Assembly (NCBI GenBank): GCA_041390465.1
Contig: JAWKPW010000005.1
Coordinates: 38,082 to 102,081, forward strand
Direction of reading: 5' to 3'
DNA from: JAABRU01 sp041390465
GTDB taxonomy: Bacteria > Desulfobacterota > Desulfobacteria > Desulfobacterales > Desulfococcaceae
DNA: 64,000 nucleotides
The notes below the pieces were generated by a model. It searched no databases. It worked only from the letters and a program-made list of their open reading frames with translations, and had not been told where the DNA came from. Positions 26,195 to 34,406 of this stretch are shown one piece after another (the stretch's first letter is position 1; each line of letters begins with the position of its first letter). A program made the translations under genes and the position numbers.

Positions 26195-27220
26195 TTACTG
26201 AGTTGACACAGTTCTGTTTTCGGTTCTCACCAGTTCCGCACCCTGCAGGACAATGGGGCGGGGCGTAATTCCCAGTTCTTTCAAAACCGTTACATTAATC
26301 ATCCGCATTCCCTGATGATTCCGGGTAATGGGAATTTCAGAGATCGGCGTTCCCTGCATGGCTTTCAAAAGCAGTTGAGCGGCAGTTTCCCCCTGTTCCG
26401 CACCGGACTGGGAAACACCGCACAGTGCACCAACTTTGACATGATAAATATTATGGCCGAGAATCGGCTTGCCAAATGCTTTCTGCACGACAGCAAAAGC
26501 ATCCATGTCTGTGGCAGGGTTCCCGTTTTCATCAGGAATGCCCGCGAAGCTTGAGACAAACAGCACATCACAGTTTTTTCTGAGTTCCTCTGCCATTTCC
26601 GCAGTTTCCTTTAATGAGGCAGGTTCTTTGAAACTGACAAATTTTGCAGCGTAATTGTCTGATTCGCTTTGAATCTGTTTGAAAATCGCCTTGGAAGTGG
26701 AACTTTCCTTCATGATAAATCCGAAGGTGGCAATGGAGGGCATCAGTTGTTTTGCAAGTGACACGGATTCATCTATAAGAAAATGTTCCACAACTCCGGA
26801 TACATTGGAAGACGGATAGCCGTATTTTTCAGGGTCCTCATTGACCCCGCAAAATATCACAGGTGTTTTCACTTTGTCTTTCAGATAGGGTATGACAAAC
26901 ATTGTCTGGGCATTGTCATCCGAGGCAATCACGCCGTCAGGCTGAAATTCCTGATAAAGAGCGTAAGCCTCCTGTGCTTTCTGTTCCCCGCCCTGCAGAT
27001 TTTTGTAGGTATCCATGTAAAAATACTTTATATCACAGCCCTGTGCCAATACAGCATCCACCCCTTTTCTGACTTCTGTATCCCAGAGAAAATCCTCTTC
27101 ATAACTGAACACTGCCAGAACTTTGAATTTTTTGCCTTCCTGAGCCATTGCCGGATACAATCCGCAGGTCAGAAAAACAGCCACTGCCATAAAACGGTAA
27201 AAATTTGCCCTCAGGTTCAT
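26195..27220 (-). CDS. ABC-type solute-binding protein, PF04392-like (paralogue 3 of 3)
   Basis: 341 residues from ATG 27220, preceded by AAAAGGAGAACGTG; the frame extends to 27274, but the added residues are charged and mask the signal peptide (MNLRANFYRFMAVAVFLTCG...AMAQE). The family core is VIASDDNAQTMFVIPYLKD, TPVIFCGVNEDPEKYGYP and AMQGTPISEIPITRNHQG. As the first gene of the array its upstream region should hold the operon promoter; an AT-rich segment at 27240-27300 (TTGACA-like TTGACAAATACGG on the minus strand's complement is uncertain) was not resolved. It has the same lack of transport partners as its paralogues. Confidence 0.85.
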   Translation of the reverse strand: MNLRANFYRFMAVAVFLTCGLYPAMAQEGKKFKVLAVFSYEEDFLWDTEVRKGVDAVLAQGCDIKYFYMDTYKNLQGGEQKAQEAYALYQEFQPDGVIASDDNAQTMFVIPYLKDKVKTPVIFCGVNEDPEKYGYPSSNVSGVVEHFLIDESVSLAKQLMPSIATFGFIMKESSTSKAIFKQIQSESDNYAAKFVSFKEPASLKETAEMAEELRKNCDVLFVSSFAGIPDENGNPATDMDAFAVVQKAFGKPILGHNIYHVKVGALCGVSQSGAEQGETAAQLLLKAMQGTPISEIPITRNHQGMRMINVTVLKELGITPRPIVLQGAELVRTENRTVSTQ

Positions 27221-27311
27221 CACGTTCTCCTTTTGTTTTTTATTTTTGACAAATACGGTGACTTTTCCCAACAAATTTAATTCATTATTTTAACTAATAT
27301 TATGCCAAACC

Positions 27312-27380
27312 GTCATACCGACGAAAGTCGGTATCCGGAACTGCCTGAAATAACCGAATTCCGATTTTCATCGGAATGAC
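27312..27380. repeat. GTCATNCCGNCNAA-type inverted repeat
   Basis: Ends GTCATACCGACGAAAGTCGG and CCGATTTTCATCGGAATGAC. Relative of the copies at 15411, 28076 and 63723. Confidence 0.6.
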
Positions 27381-27576
27381 AGAGGATACAGAAGCCCGCT
27401 GATTTTTGGAAGGGTGGCGTAATATCAGACAGTAAGACACGGATGCAAAAGCGTCCGCCTGGCATTCAGCGCAGGTCTCTGGCAGACTCAATGACCGGAA
27501 CGTGGGAATGCCCCGCCATATGCCACCGCCTCTTTCGGTTCACTTTCTGTCATATCTGAGATATTAAAATCTATTT

Positions 27577-27695
27577 AACTCAAGTTGCTACCTATGAAAA
27601 TTCAATAATATCAGGCATTAATTTTGCAAAAATCAATATCATCTTTTATAACATGTTTATATAATATTTATAAATTATAGGTAGCAACTTGAGTT
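27577..27695. mobile_element. MITE-like element with 19-base perfect terminal inverted repeats
   Basis: Left end AACTCAAGTTGCTACCTAT (27577-27595) and right end ATAGGTAGCAACTTGAGTT (27677-27695) are exact reverse complements. ATTT precedes the left end and follows the right end, which could be a 4-base target duplication. The 81-base interior is very AT-rich and non-coding, so the element would need a transposase from elsewhere. Confidence 0.7.
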
Positions 27696-27788
27696 ATTTA
27701 TGAAAATAAATATACCTGTTTACTTCAGGCACAAACTGGAAGTTTATGCTGTTTTGTGGTATATTTTTTTCAGTAACTATCCTAAGAC

Positions 27789-27997
27789 TCATGAATTTAT
27801 CTCTTTCATTGCCTCTTCCACAGATCTGGCAAAAATTCCGCCCGCATCATAGGCATCAATTCTCCTTTCCACTTCCTGCGCCCATGCTTCATCAACCCTT
27901 TGCCTTTAAGTCAAAACTCGCCATAAGTCTGTCAATCACAGCGGCTTTTCAAGAGGGGAAAGTTTCAACGCCCATTCAATATTGCCTGAACCTGCAT
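27789..27997 (-). pseudogene. addiction-module antitoxin relic (PF09720-like)
   Basis: From ATG 27997 the minus strand gives MQVQAILN, then ALKLSPLEK, VIDRLMASFDLKAK and RVDEAWAQEVERRIDAYDAG in shifting frames, ending IFARSVEEAMKEINS at TGA 27789. L(S/T)P-EK--VIDRLM-S and EAW--E-ERR---Y--G are hallmarks of this short antitoxin family, which partners RelE/ParE toxins. No toxin gene follows. Two or more indels inactivate it. Confidence 0.65.
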
Positions 27998-28075
27998 ATG
28001 TCACCTCATGTTCTGTATTTTTACAGTTAATCATAAATTGATGAACCTGCAAAAAGTCGGATTTTCATTTTTTTC

Positions 28076-28144
28076 GTCATTCCGGCAAAAGCCTGAATCC
28101 AGTATTTTCAGGGTGTTATTGACTCCGGCTTTTGCCGGAGTGAC
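28076..28144. repeat. GTCATTCCGGCAAAAGCC-type inverted repeat
   Basis: Ends GTCATTCCGGCAAAAGCCTG and CCGGCTTTTGCCGGAGTGAC. A partial further copy starts at 28258 (TGTCATTCCGGAAGAAGCCG). Confidence 0.65.
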
Positions 28145-28469
28145 GGTATTTTTGACTTTTTGCGGGATCATCATAAATTGGCATCACCTTCCAAAAACTG
28201 GACAAGCGTATGTGTATCCGGCAATAAATTCATTGCCATATCGGACTGCACTGTATCTGTCATTCCGGAAGAAGCCGAATCCAGTGTTTTCAGCATAGTA
28301 ATATGACGAATTTGATTTTGGATGATCATAGTGTTTGTCAAATAAAACTGACGGATATATTTTTAGGACCTTTGTACGGGCTTTGTGTTCTTTGTGGTTA
28401 AAATCCGTCACGAATCACTCTGACAAGCAGAAACATGAGGTCGGATTGGCGGGAGCGTAATCCGTCTTA

Positions 28470-28594
28470 TACCAATTCCCCATTGAAAAGATACTGCGCA
28501 GGAAAAAAGAGGTCTCCGTGTGTTCAAAAAACCGATTTTTCGAAAAATCCGGTTTTTCTGAAAACTTATGTTTCAGATCAATGGCGAATTGGTA
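28470..28594. mobile_element. family-1 palindromic element (TIR TACCRATTCNCCATTG)
   Basis: Left end TACCAATTCCCCATTGA, right end TCAATGGCGAATTGGTA. The interior carries GAAAAGATACT, GTGTTCAAAAAACC and the CCGGATTTTT/AAAAATCCGG hairpin, then AAACTTATGTTTCAGA. It resembles the copies at 32333, 50983 and 51118. Confidence 0.8.
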
Positions 28595-29893
28595 TTACTT
28601 CGTACTGTACAAAATTCAACCTGGTCATGTAATCGTTTTTTGAACTTATGGCATCCGTGCCAGCTCGACCAGAAGCATATTGACCCGCGATCATTTCCTC
28701 CAGCCATTTTTCATCCCCAAAGCGCAGGGATTCCGACATCTCCCTGAGTTCACGGGGTGTCTTCCGGGCCAGATCATCCAAAGACTGGTTCAAAAGGTTT
28801 TTCATAATCCGATCAGAGGAACTCTCAAAATGCGCACTAGCCCCACAGGCCCGTCCAAAGAAAGGGAATCTGTTTAGGACGGGTGCGCGGAAAAGGATTT
28901 TTCCACCTCCAGACCTGCCCCGGCTTTGTCCAGCACTTGAACGGATCTGCTGGTTTCCAGTGTTCGTCTGGCACGGCATCCATGCAGATAGGATCCCGCT
29001 CAGTTCCACGCGGTGGCCAGGGGAAGTCCCTCATTTGTGATCCAGAACTGTCTGCATCTGTTCACAAATCTGATCCACTGCCCCATATCCGTCCCCTTCT
29101 GCACGGGAAATGTCCGGCCGCGCCATTTCCCAGCGCAGAAACATCCAGCGGATGAAATTCCGGTTTGCCCCGCCGTCTCCGTCCACCTCAACTGTCATGC
29201 ACTTTGGGGACTGTTTCTCTTCCGGATATGGCGTCCCTGAATATTGCCGAAAAATAACATATGGCCCTCAGACAGTATCTCTTTTTTGCGCACATGTCCC
29301 AGCCTGTAATCATAGCCTTTGTCCGTCAAATCCGAAACCGTGCAGGGTGCATAGACTACGGCTTTCGTCCCGTTTTTCCAGGTGTGCAAGATTCCGATAT
29401 TGAAATATCCGGGCCGGGCATTCGGATAGATGTCACCATGTTTTTTTCACACCCGGAGAGGAAAAAACCCCTGACCGTGAATCACGGCACTGCTTTTTTC
29501 CAGACAGATGCTCCTCCGACTGGCGGTGGAAAGCATATGCACATTGTCCGGCAGACGCAGAAATTTGTCATGCGGCTACCGTTACGGTTGCCGGAAATGA
29601 TAAAAACCGGAATATCTGTTTCCCGGAGCCGGGACATGCGGGAGACAAAATGCAGTCCGGTGTTATAATCCTTCCATTCCCCGTCATACAAATCTCCGGA
29701 GATCAGAACAAAATCCGCAGATCGGGCAAGCGCGATCCACCAGATTTTCCAAAGCCCGGCGTCCTGTCTCTGCTAATGGCATCCGCAGTGCGCCCTCATA
29801 TCGATCCAGATTCCGGGTGGCCGGGACTGTCCAGATGAATGTCAGCTGCGCAGAAGAAAGCAGAGCATGGCTGTTTTTTCCCCTTTTTGACAT
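28578..29893 (-). pseudogene. YhaO/SbcD-like metallophosphatase relic
   Basis: Minus-strand pieces in several frames align in order with the YhaO family: SADIHLDSPGHPESG near 29845, RRALENLVD, LISGDLYDGEWKDYNTGL near 29690, FVSRMSRLRETDIPVFIISG, FNIGILHT near 29395, GHVRKKEILSEGHMLFFGN and NIQGRHIR near 29220, and a C-terminal domain at 28578-29009. The metal-binding GNHD motif is changed to GNRN, and at least eight indels or stops occur. In intact systems this nuclease works with a YhaN ATPase; the intact ATPase gene of this window lies 7.6 kb away on the same strand. The right end of the element at 28470-28594 overlaps its 3' end. Confidence 0.75.
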
Positions 29894-30350
29894 TCCTGAT
29901 TTTTCTTAAAAGAAGGCAGTGAGTCAAATCGGCTGACTGCCCTGTTTTATTTTAACCGCAGAGTTTTCCGCAGTCACACAGAGTTTTTTCTGTGCAGAAT
30001 TCAGATGCAAAAATCAGCCATTTTGACCCACTGTCAAGAATGCTGTCCCCTGTCAAAATTGCACTGCGAACAAACAGGCAAAGCGGTTTTTTGCACTTGT
30101 TCAGTGCATGGGAATTTCCATTTTTTCAGGTTCTGCTGGACATTTTGCAACATGCTGTTTTTATTGGCACAATTTTCCGAGCCGGACAGACGGAGTTTCA
30201 CCGGTTCTGTCCGAAACGGCAGCATGCAGCATTACGGCAAGGCTGCCGGTTCAGATTGCCAATCTGAACACCCGCCTGAATCTGAAATGTCAACAGAACC
30301 TAATAAAGGACAGCGGTTGAGGAAGTTTTCCTCCCTGATCTGATTTCAGG
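29894..30350. other. intergenic, containing a family-2 element
   Basis: Holds the 174-base element at 30128-30301 and otherwise only short, unsupported open frames. Confidence 0.6.
30128..30301 (-). mobile_element. family-2 MITE-like element, copy A
   Basis: Ends AGGTTCTGCTGGACATTTTG and CTGAAATGTCAACAGAACCT are near-perfect inverted repeats. The interior, from CATGCTGTTTTTAT to CACCCGCCTGAATCTG, is closely matched in inverted orientation by the copy at 54940-55115. It is non-coding. Confidence 0.8.
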
Positions 30351-30881
30351 TTACAGCCCTTTTTTCTCAAAAAACAGAAAAAGGCCAAGTCCGGCAAGCA
30401 AGAAAATTGCTATGATGATCCAGTGATTTATCCCTGCAATGCCGGGCAGGGTGATTTTGCCAAAATTTCCCCAGGTCAGCACGGTTTTTTTCATCAGCGG
30501 ATAAGCCTCCGCATAAAGCGCCGCGCCCGCAAGCATTCCCGCAACGCCCCAAAGCCCGTCCCAGCGTCCCTCACCAACGGCTCCCACTGAAGTGCCGGGA
30601 CAGTAACCCAGCAAACCCCCCATCCCAAGCCAAAAATGAGTCCGCCGATGATATTGCCGCCTAAAACCGCTGATTTGACAGACAGTTTGACAAGTCCTGG
30701 TTATCCAGCAGTGCATAAATTCCGACCATGGCAACAAAATCGGAGGACAGCATGAATTTCCATGATGGTCAAGTAGTCCAGCAGACGGAGGCGCCGGATC
30801 TGTCATAACCAAGGACCCGCTCCTTTGCAGAAAAAAGCCGAACAGAATGCCGGTGACAATTCCGTAGATAAGCTGATTCAT
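30351..30881 (-). pseudogene. YeeE/YedE-family transporter relic, second gene
   Basis: ATG 30881 follows GGGGAGGAAAAACAG. It begins MNQLIYGIVTGILFGFFLQRS, then breaks; other frames supply the mid part, and the last 100 residues are in frame: GLLGYCPGTSVGAVGEGRWD, LWGVAGMLAGAALYAEAYP and a terminal membrane helix (HWIIIAIFLLAGLGLFLFFE). The GYCPGT...EG motif is typical of the YeeE/YedE (TsuA-type) sulfur-compound transport family. At least three indels inactivate it. Confidence 0.75.
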
Positions 30882-30889
30882 CTGTTTTT

Positions 30890-31392
30890 CCTCCCCTGTA
30901 CAGAAGATTGGCACCGATGAGACCGCTGATGAAAAACACATCAAAGCAATCAGATCGCTTACAGACAACTGGGCAAGACCGCCCAGTCCGTGTCCCGGAA
31001 GGTCAGCCATTTGGCAAGCTGCCGAACATGGCAACAGTCCCGCCAATGAATCGCCACTCATAGCCTCTTTTGCCAAGTCCGGAACCGAAACGCTCTTTCC
31101 ACATATTCGGCACAGCTCAGATTTGAATGTCCCTGAACTCAGGGACGCAAGCAGGGAACCGATCAGCACCCCACTGGACAAACATCCACTGCCAGTCAAT
31201 CTGCTGGGGGCTTTTGACAAAATAATCTGTCTGTGCCACATGGCTTTCGCTGAACACTTTTTCTATCATTCCCGCGGAAGTGACAAAGGAGGTGGAGGCC
31301 CCGAAATACTTGCCTGCAAACCAGACCGAAAGCACCAGCACAAGGCCCGCGCATGCCCCTGCAAGATAGGGACTCCAGTACTTCGCTTTCAC
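30890..31392 (-). pseudogene. YeeE/YedE-family transporter relic, first gene
   Basis: ATG 31392 starts KAKYWSPYLAGACAGLVLVL and continues with ASTSFVTSAGMIEKVFSE and IDWQWMFVQ before the frame fails near 31180. The following TM segment is found in other frames, and the motif expected to contain GGCTSGHG is not readable. It lies directly upstream of the second YeeE-like relic. Such pairs are thought to import thiosulfate or related sulfur compounds, so a sulfur-uptake locus has been lost. Confidence 0.7.
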
Positions 31393-32160
31393 TGTTTTTC
31401 ATCTGCTTTCCTTTCAGGTTACGGATTTTCTTTTCTGTTTCCCTCATATGCACCCAATGGCCGGGAAAACAGTTGCATGTTCCGGATTCTGTTTTTGATT
31501 CCGGATAATTGTTCATAATTACAGCATTGCATGCGGAATGGCAATAATTTTTTCATTTCCGCATTCCTGTTTCAGAAAATCCTTACTTCAGAAAATCTCT
31601 GTTCAGACAGTAAAGCACATGACCAAGCTGAATTTTATGGAAGAGAAACCGGATTTTCCAAAAAACTGGTTTTCAGTATGCCAGACTTTCATCTTCAGTT
31701 CATCCGGAGTGCAGACCGGAACTGAAACTGTTATCATACCCGGTGTCAGTCTTCTGTCTGATAGTTTCGGTATCGGTGTGATATGGGCAGAAGATGTGGC
31801 AATTGTGGGTATGTCCAGAGAAGACGGTGCCGCTTATTTATGAAATGAACGAAACAGATGGACGGAGAAAGCTGTTCTGATACCCGGCAAAAGCAGATAA
31901 ATCAATGATTATGGCAAACAAAGTCACATCTGCAACACGCTGTATCGGGTGATCGGTGCGGATATGAAAAAGCACGGATGGTCAGATATGAATGCGAATG
32001 CAGCGCAGGTATTGTCTTTATATCATCCTGAATATCAGCAAGCAGCAGTCTATGCTCTTTCCTTTTATGGAAACACCCTTGTCATCTGCTAAGAGTAAAA
32101 ATTCAGGATGAAACACTATTGCCCGTTCAAATTTGCGATTATAACGGAAGTGAGTGGATA
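31393..32160. other. decayed intergenic stretch
   Basis: A fragment of the CCGGATTTT hairpin lies at 31651-31680. On the plus strand, readable pieces at 31780-32090 (EDVAIVGMSREDGAAYL, then CNTLYRVIGADMKKHGWSDM and PEYQQAAVYALSFYGN) suggest an old gene in at least three frames, which I do not recognise. Confidence 0.45.
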
Positions 32161-32271
32161 TTAGGTGATTTCCGGAAAAGAATATCCCTCCAAGGCAGCA
32201 TAAGCTTCCAGTCGGTGCTGCTTTGAAAGAATTCCGGATTTGGGGGAAGTTCTTTTCCGGAAATCGCCTAA
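32161..32271. mobile_element. family-3 short element with 22-base terminal inverted repeats
   Basis: Left end TTAGGTGATTTCCGGAAAAG and right end CTTTTCCGGAAATCGCCTAA match as inverted repeats with one mismatch over 22 bases. A single arm of the same kind is at 35580-35605. Confidence 0.65.
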
Positions 32272-32332
32272 AATCGATGGCGAATCGATATTGCCTTCCG
32301 AAAAATATAATCTCAGCGGAGAATCGGTATTA

Positions 32333-32479
32333 TACCGATTCCCCATTGAAAAGATACTGATACGCAGGCAAAAAGAAGTTTTCATGTATTCAAAAAACCG
32401 GATTTTTCCGAAAAATCCGGTTTTTCTGAAAAACTTTATGCCTGAACAGCTTATGTTTCAGATCAATGGAGAATCGGTA
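32333..32479. mobile_element. family-1 palindromic element
   Basis: Left end TACCGATTCCCCATTGA, right end TCAATGGAGAATCGGTA, with the AAACCGGATTTTTCCG hairpin in the middle and a 14-base insertion (CCTGAACAG region) relative to the 132-base copies. A truncated copy end (GGAGAATCGGTA) immediately precedes it at 32320. Confidence 0.8.
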
Positions 32480-32612
32480 TTATTGGCCTCTGCGGATAAT
32501 TTGAATTGATTTGGAATCATATTTTATGATATGAGTTTCATTTTGTGAACGGAATCATTTTGGGACAGCAGGCAACTGTCCGGCAAAAAAACACAGGAAA
32601 GGAGCATCTGCA

Positions 32613-33451
32613 ATGGAAAAAGGAAAGACCTCGGTACCGGACATCAAGGCACGGAAAAACAGCGGCAAACCCATCACCATGCTTACGGCCTATGATTATC
32701 CGCTGGCTTTGCTGGTGGACAGGGCAGGCACAGACATGATCCTGGTGGGGGATTCCCTGGGAATGGTCGTACTGGGATACCCGGACACCATTTCTGTCAC
32801 AATGGATGAAATGATCCATCATATCAAGGCTGTTTCCCGCGCTGTGAAAAGTGCGCTGGTGGTGGGGGACATGCCTTTCGGTTCCTATAATGTGTCTGCG
32901 GAAAAGGTTGTGGAAAATGCCAATCGGATTATGAAAGAGGGACGGGCAGACTGCGTGAAACTGGAAGGCTATGGAGGTCCCATGATACGGGTGGTGGAAG
33001 CCATTGTCAAATCCGGCACTGCTATCGGTCTGACCCCGCAGACAGCCTCAGCCCTGGGCGGATTCAAAGTGCAGGGCAAAAAGTGCGGACGCGGCAAAAG
33101 CCCTGCTGGATGATGCAAAGCCTTGAGCAGGCAGGCTGTTTTTCTCTGGTGCTGGAGGCCATTCCCGCTCCCATTGCCCGGATGATTAGCGAATCGGTTT
33201 CCATTCCCACCATCGGCATTGGTGCGGGGGTTCACTGTGACGGACAGGTGCTGGTGATACATGACATGGTGGGACTGTTTGCGCGTTTCACCCCCAAATT
33301 TGTAAAACAGTATGCCAAAATCAGCGAAACGGTTTCCGGTGCCATTGCAGAATACATCTCTGAGGTGCAGAACAGGCGCTTTCCGGAAGATCAGCACAGC
33401 TTCACCATGAAAAAGGAAGAAATGGAAAAAATCAGAGAGGAGATGGCATGA
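32613..33451 (+). pseudogene. panB: ketopantoate hydroxymethyltransferase, interrupted by two indels
   Basis: First step of pantothenate and coenzyme A synthesis: 3-methyl-2-oxobutanoate plus methylene-tetrahydrofolate to ketopantoate. The first frame (32613-33113) reads PITMLTAYDYPLALLVDRAG, ILVGDSLGMVVLG, metal-binding and substrate loops VVGDMPFGSY and VKLEGY. A one-base excess in the A-run at 33078-33082 and another at about 33118 shift the frame; the rest (33083-33451) reads FSLVLEAIPAPIARMI, SIPTIGIGAG and a normal C-terminus. Everything else is intact, so an assembly error is as likely as gene loss. AAAGGAGCATCTGCA precedes the start. It overlaps the next gene by four bases. Confidence 0.9.
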
Positions 33452-34401
33452 GTGTGGACAGCAGAAGAATTCTTGTCACTGGCGGATGCGGATTTCTCGG
33501 CTCGCATCTTTGTGAGCGGCTCCTGAAAAAGGGGCATGATGTGCTGTGCGTGGACAATTATTTCACCGGAAGCAAACGGAATGTGGTTCATCTCATGGAC
33601 AATTCCTTTTTTGAACTGGTGCGCCATGATGTGACCTTTCCCCTGTATGTGGAAGTGGATGAAATCTACAATCTGGCCTGTCCCGCCTCCCCGATCCATT
33701 ATCAGCATGATCCGGTGCAGACCACCAAAACCAGCGTGCACGGAGCCATCAACATGCTGGGACTTGCCAAGCGCCTGAAGGCCAAAATCTTTCAGGCTTC
33801 CACCAGCGAAGTTTACGGCGATCCCCGGATTCATCCCCAGCCGGAAACCTACTGGGGCCATGTCAATCCTGTGGGAATCCGCTCCTGCTATGATGAAGGC
33901 AAGCGCTGTGCGGAAACCCTTTTTTTCGATTACCACAGACAGCACAGTCTGCGCATAAAGGTGGCAAGGATATTCAACACCTACGGGCCGAGAATGCATC
34001 CCAATGACGGCCGGGTGGTTTCCAATTTCATTGTGCAGGCTTTGAAAAACGAGCCCATCACCATTTACGGGGACGGTTCCCAGACCCGATCCTTCTGCTA
34101 TGTGGATGATCTCATTGACGCGTTTGTCCTGCTTATGGATTCCCCGGATGAATTTACCGGCCCGGTGAATCTGGGCAACCCCGGAGAATTCACCATTGCG
34201 GAACTTGCACAGAAAGTGATTGCCCTGACCGGATCCCGCTCGGAACTGGTTTTCCGGCCCCTTCCCGCAGATGATCCCCGGCAGCGCAGGCCGGATATTG
34301 CTTTGGCAAAGGAAAAACTGGGATGGGAGCCGAAAATTCCGCTGGAAGAGGGGCTCAAATCCACCATTGCCTATTTTGATGAACTTCTTTCTTCCCCCTG
34401 A
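33448..34401 (+). CDS. UDP-glucuronate decarboxylase (UDP-xylose synthase type), SDR family
   Basis: 317 residues, cytoplasmic, extended short-chain dehydrogenase fold. NAD-binding ILVTGGCGFLGSHLCERL at the start; ACPASPIHYQ and catalytic Tyr-Lys in SCYDEGKRCAE (about residue 148-152), with Thr/Ser in ASTSEVYGDP; and RIFNTYGPRMHPNDGRVVSNF, which is diagnostic of UXS-type decarboxylases. The reaction converts UDP-glucuronate to UDP-xylose and CO2, supplying sugars for lipopolysaccharide or capsule. ATG overlaps the panB stop (ATGA), and lpxK follows within six bases, so all three are cotranscribed. Confidence 0.9.
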   Translation: MSVDSRRILVTGGCGFLGSHLCERLLKKGHDVLCVDNYFTGSKRNVVHLMDNSFFELVRHDVTFPLYVEVDEIYNLACPASPIHYQHDPVQTTKTSVHGAINMLGLAKRLKAKIFQASTSEVYGDPRIHPQPETYWGHVNPVGIRSCYDEGKRCAETLFFDYHRQHSLRIKVARIFNTYGPRMHPNDGRVVSNFIVQALKNEPITIYGDGSQTRSFCYVDDLIDAFVLLMDSPDEFTGPVNLGNPGEFTIAELAQKVIALTGSRSELVFRPLPADDPRQRRPDIALAKEKLGWEPKIPLEEGLKSTIAYFDELLSSP

Positions 34402-34406
34402 AACGG

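Larger units (their letters stand above)
27221..27788. other. intergenic upstream of the binding-protein operon, repeat-rich
   Basis: Contains a GTCATACCGACGAAAGTCGG-type inverted repeat (27312-27380) and a 119-base element with 19-base perfect terminal inverted repeats (27577-27695). No coding sequence is recognisable. Confidence 0.6.
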
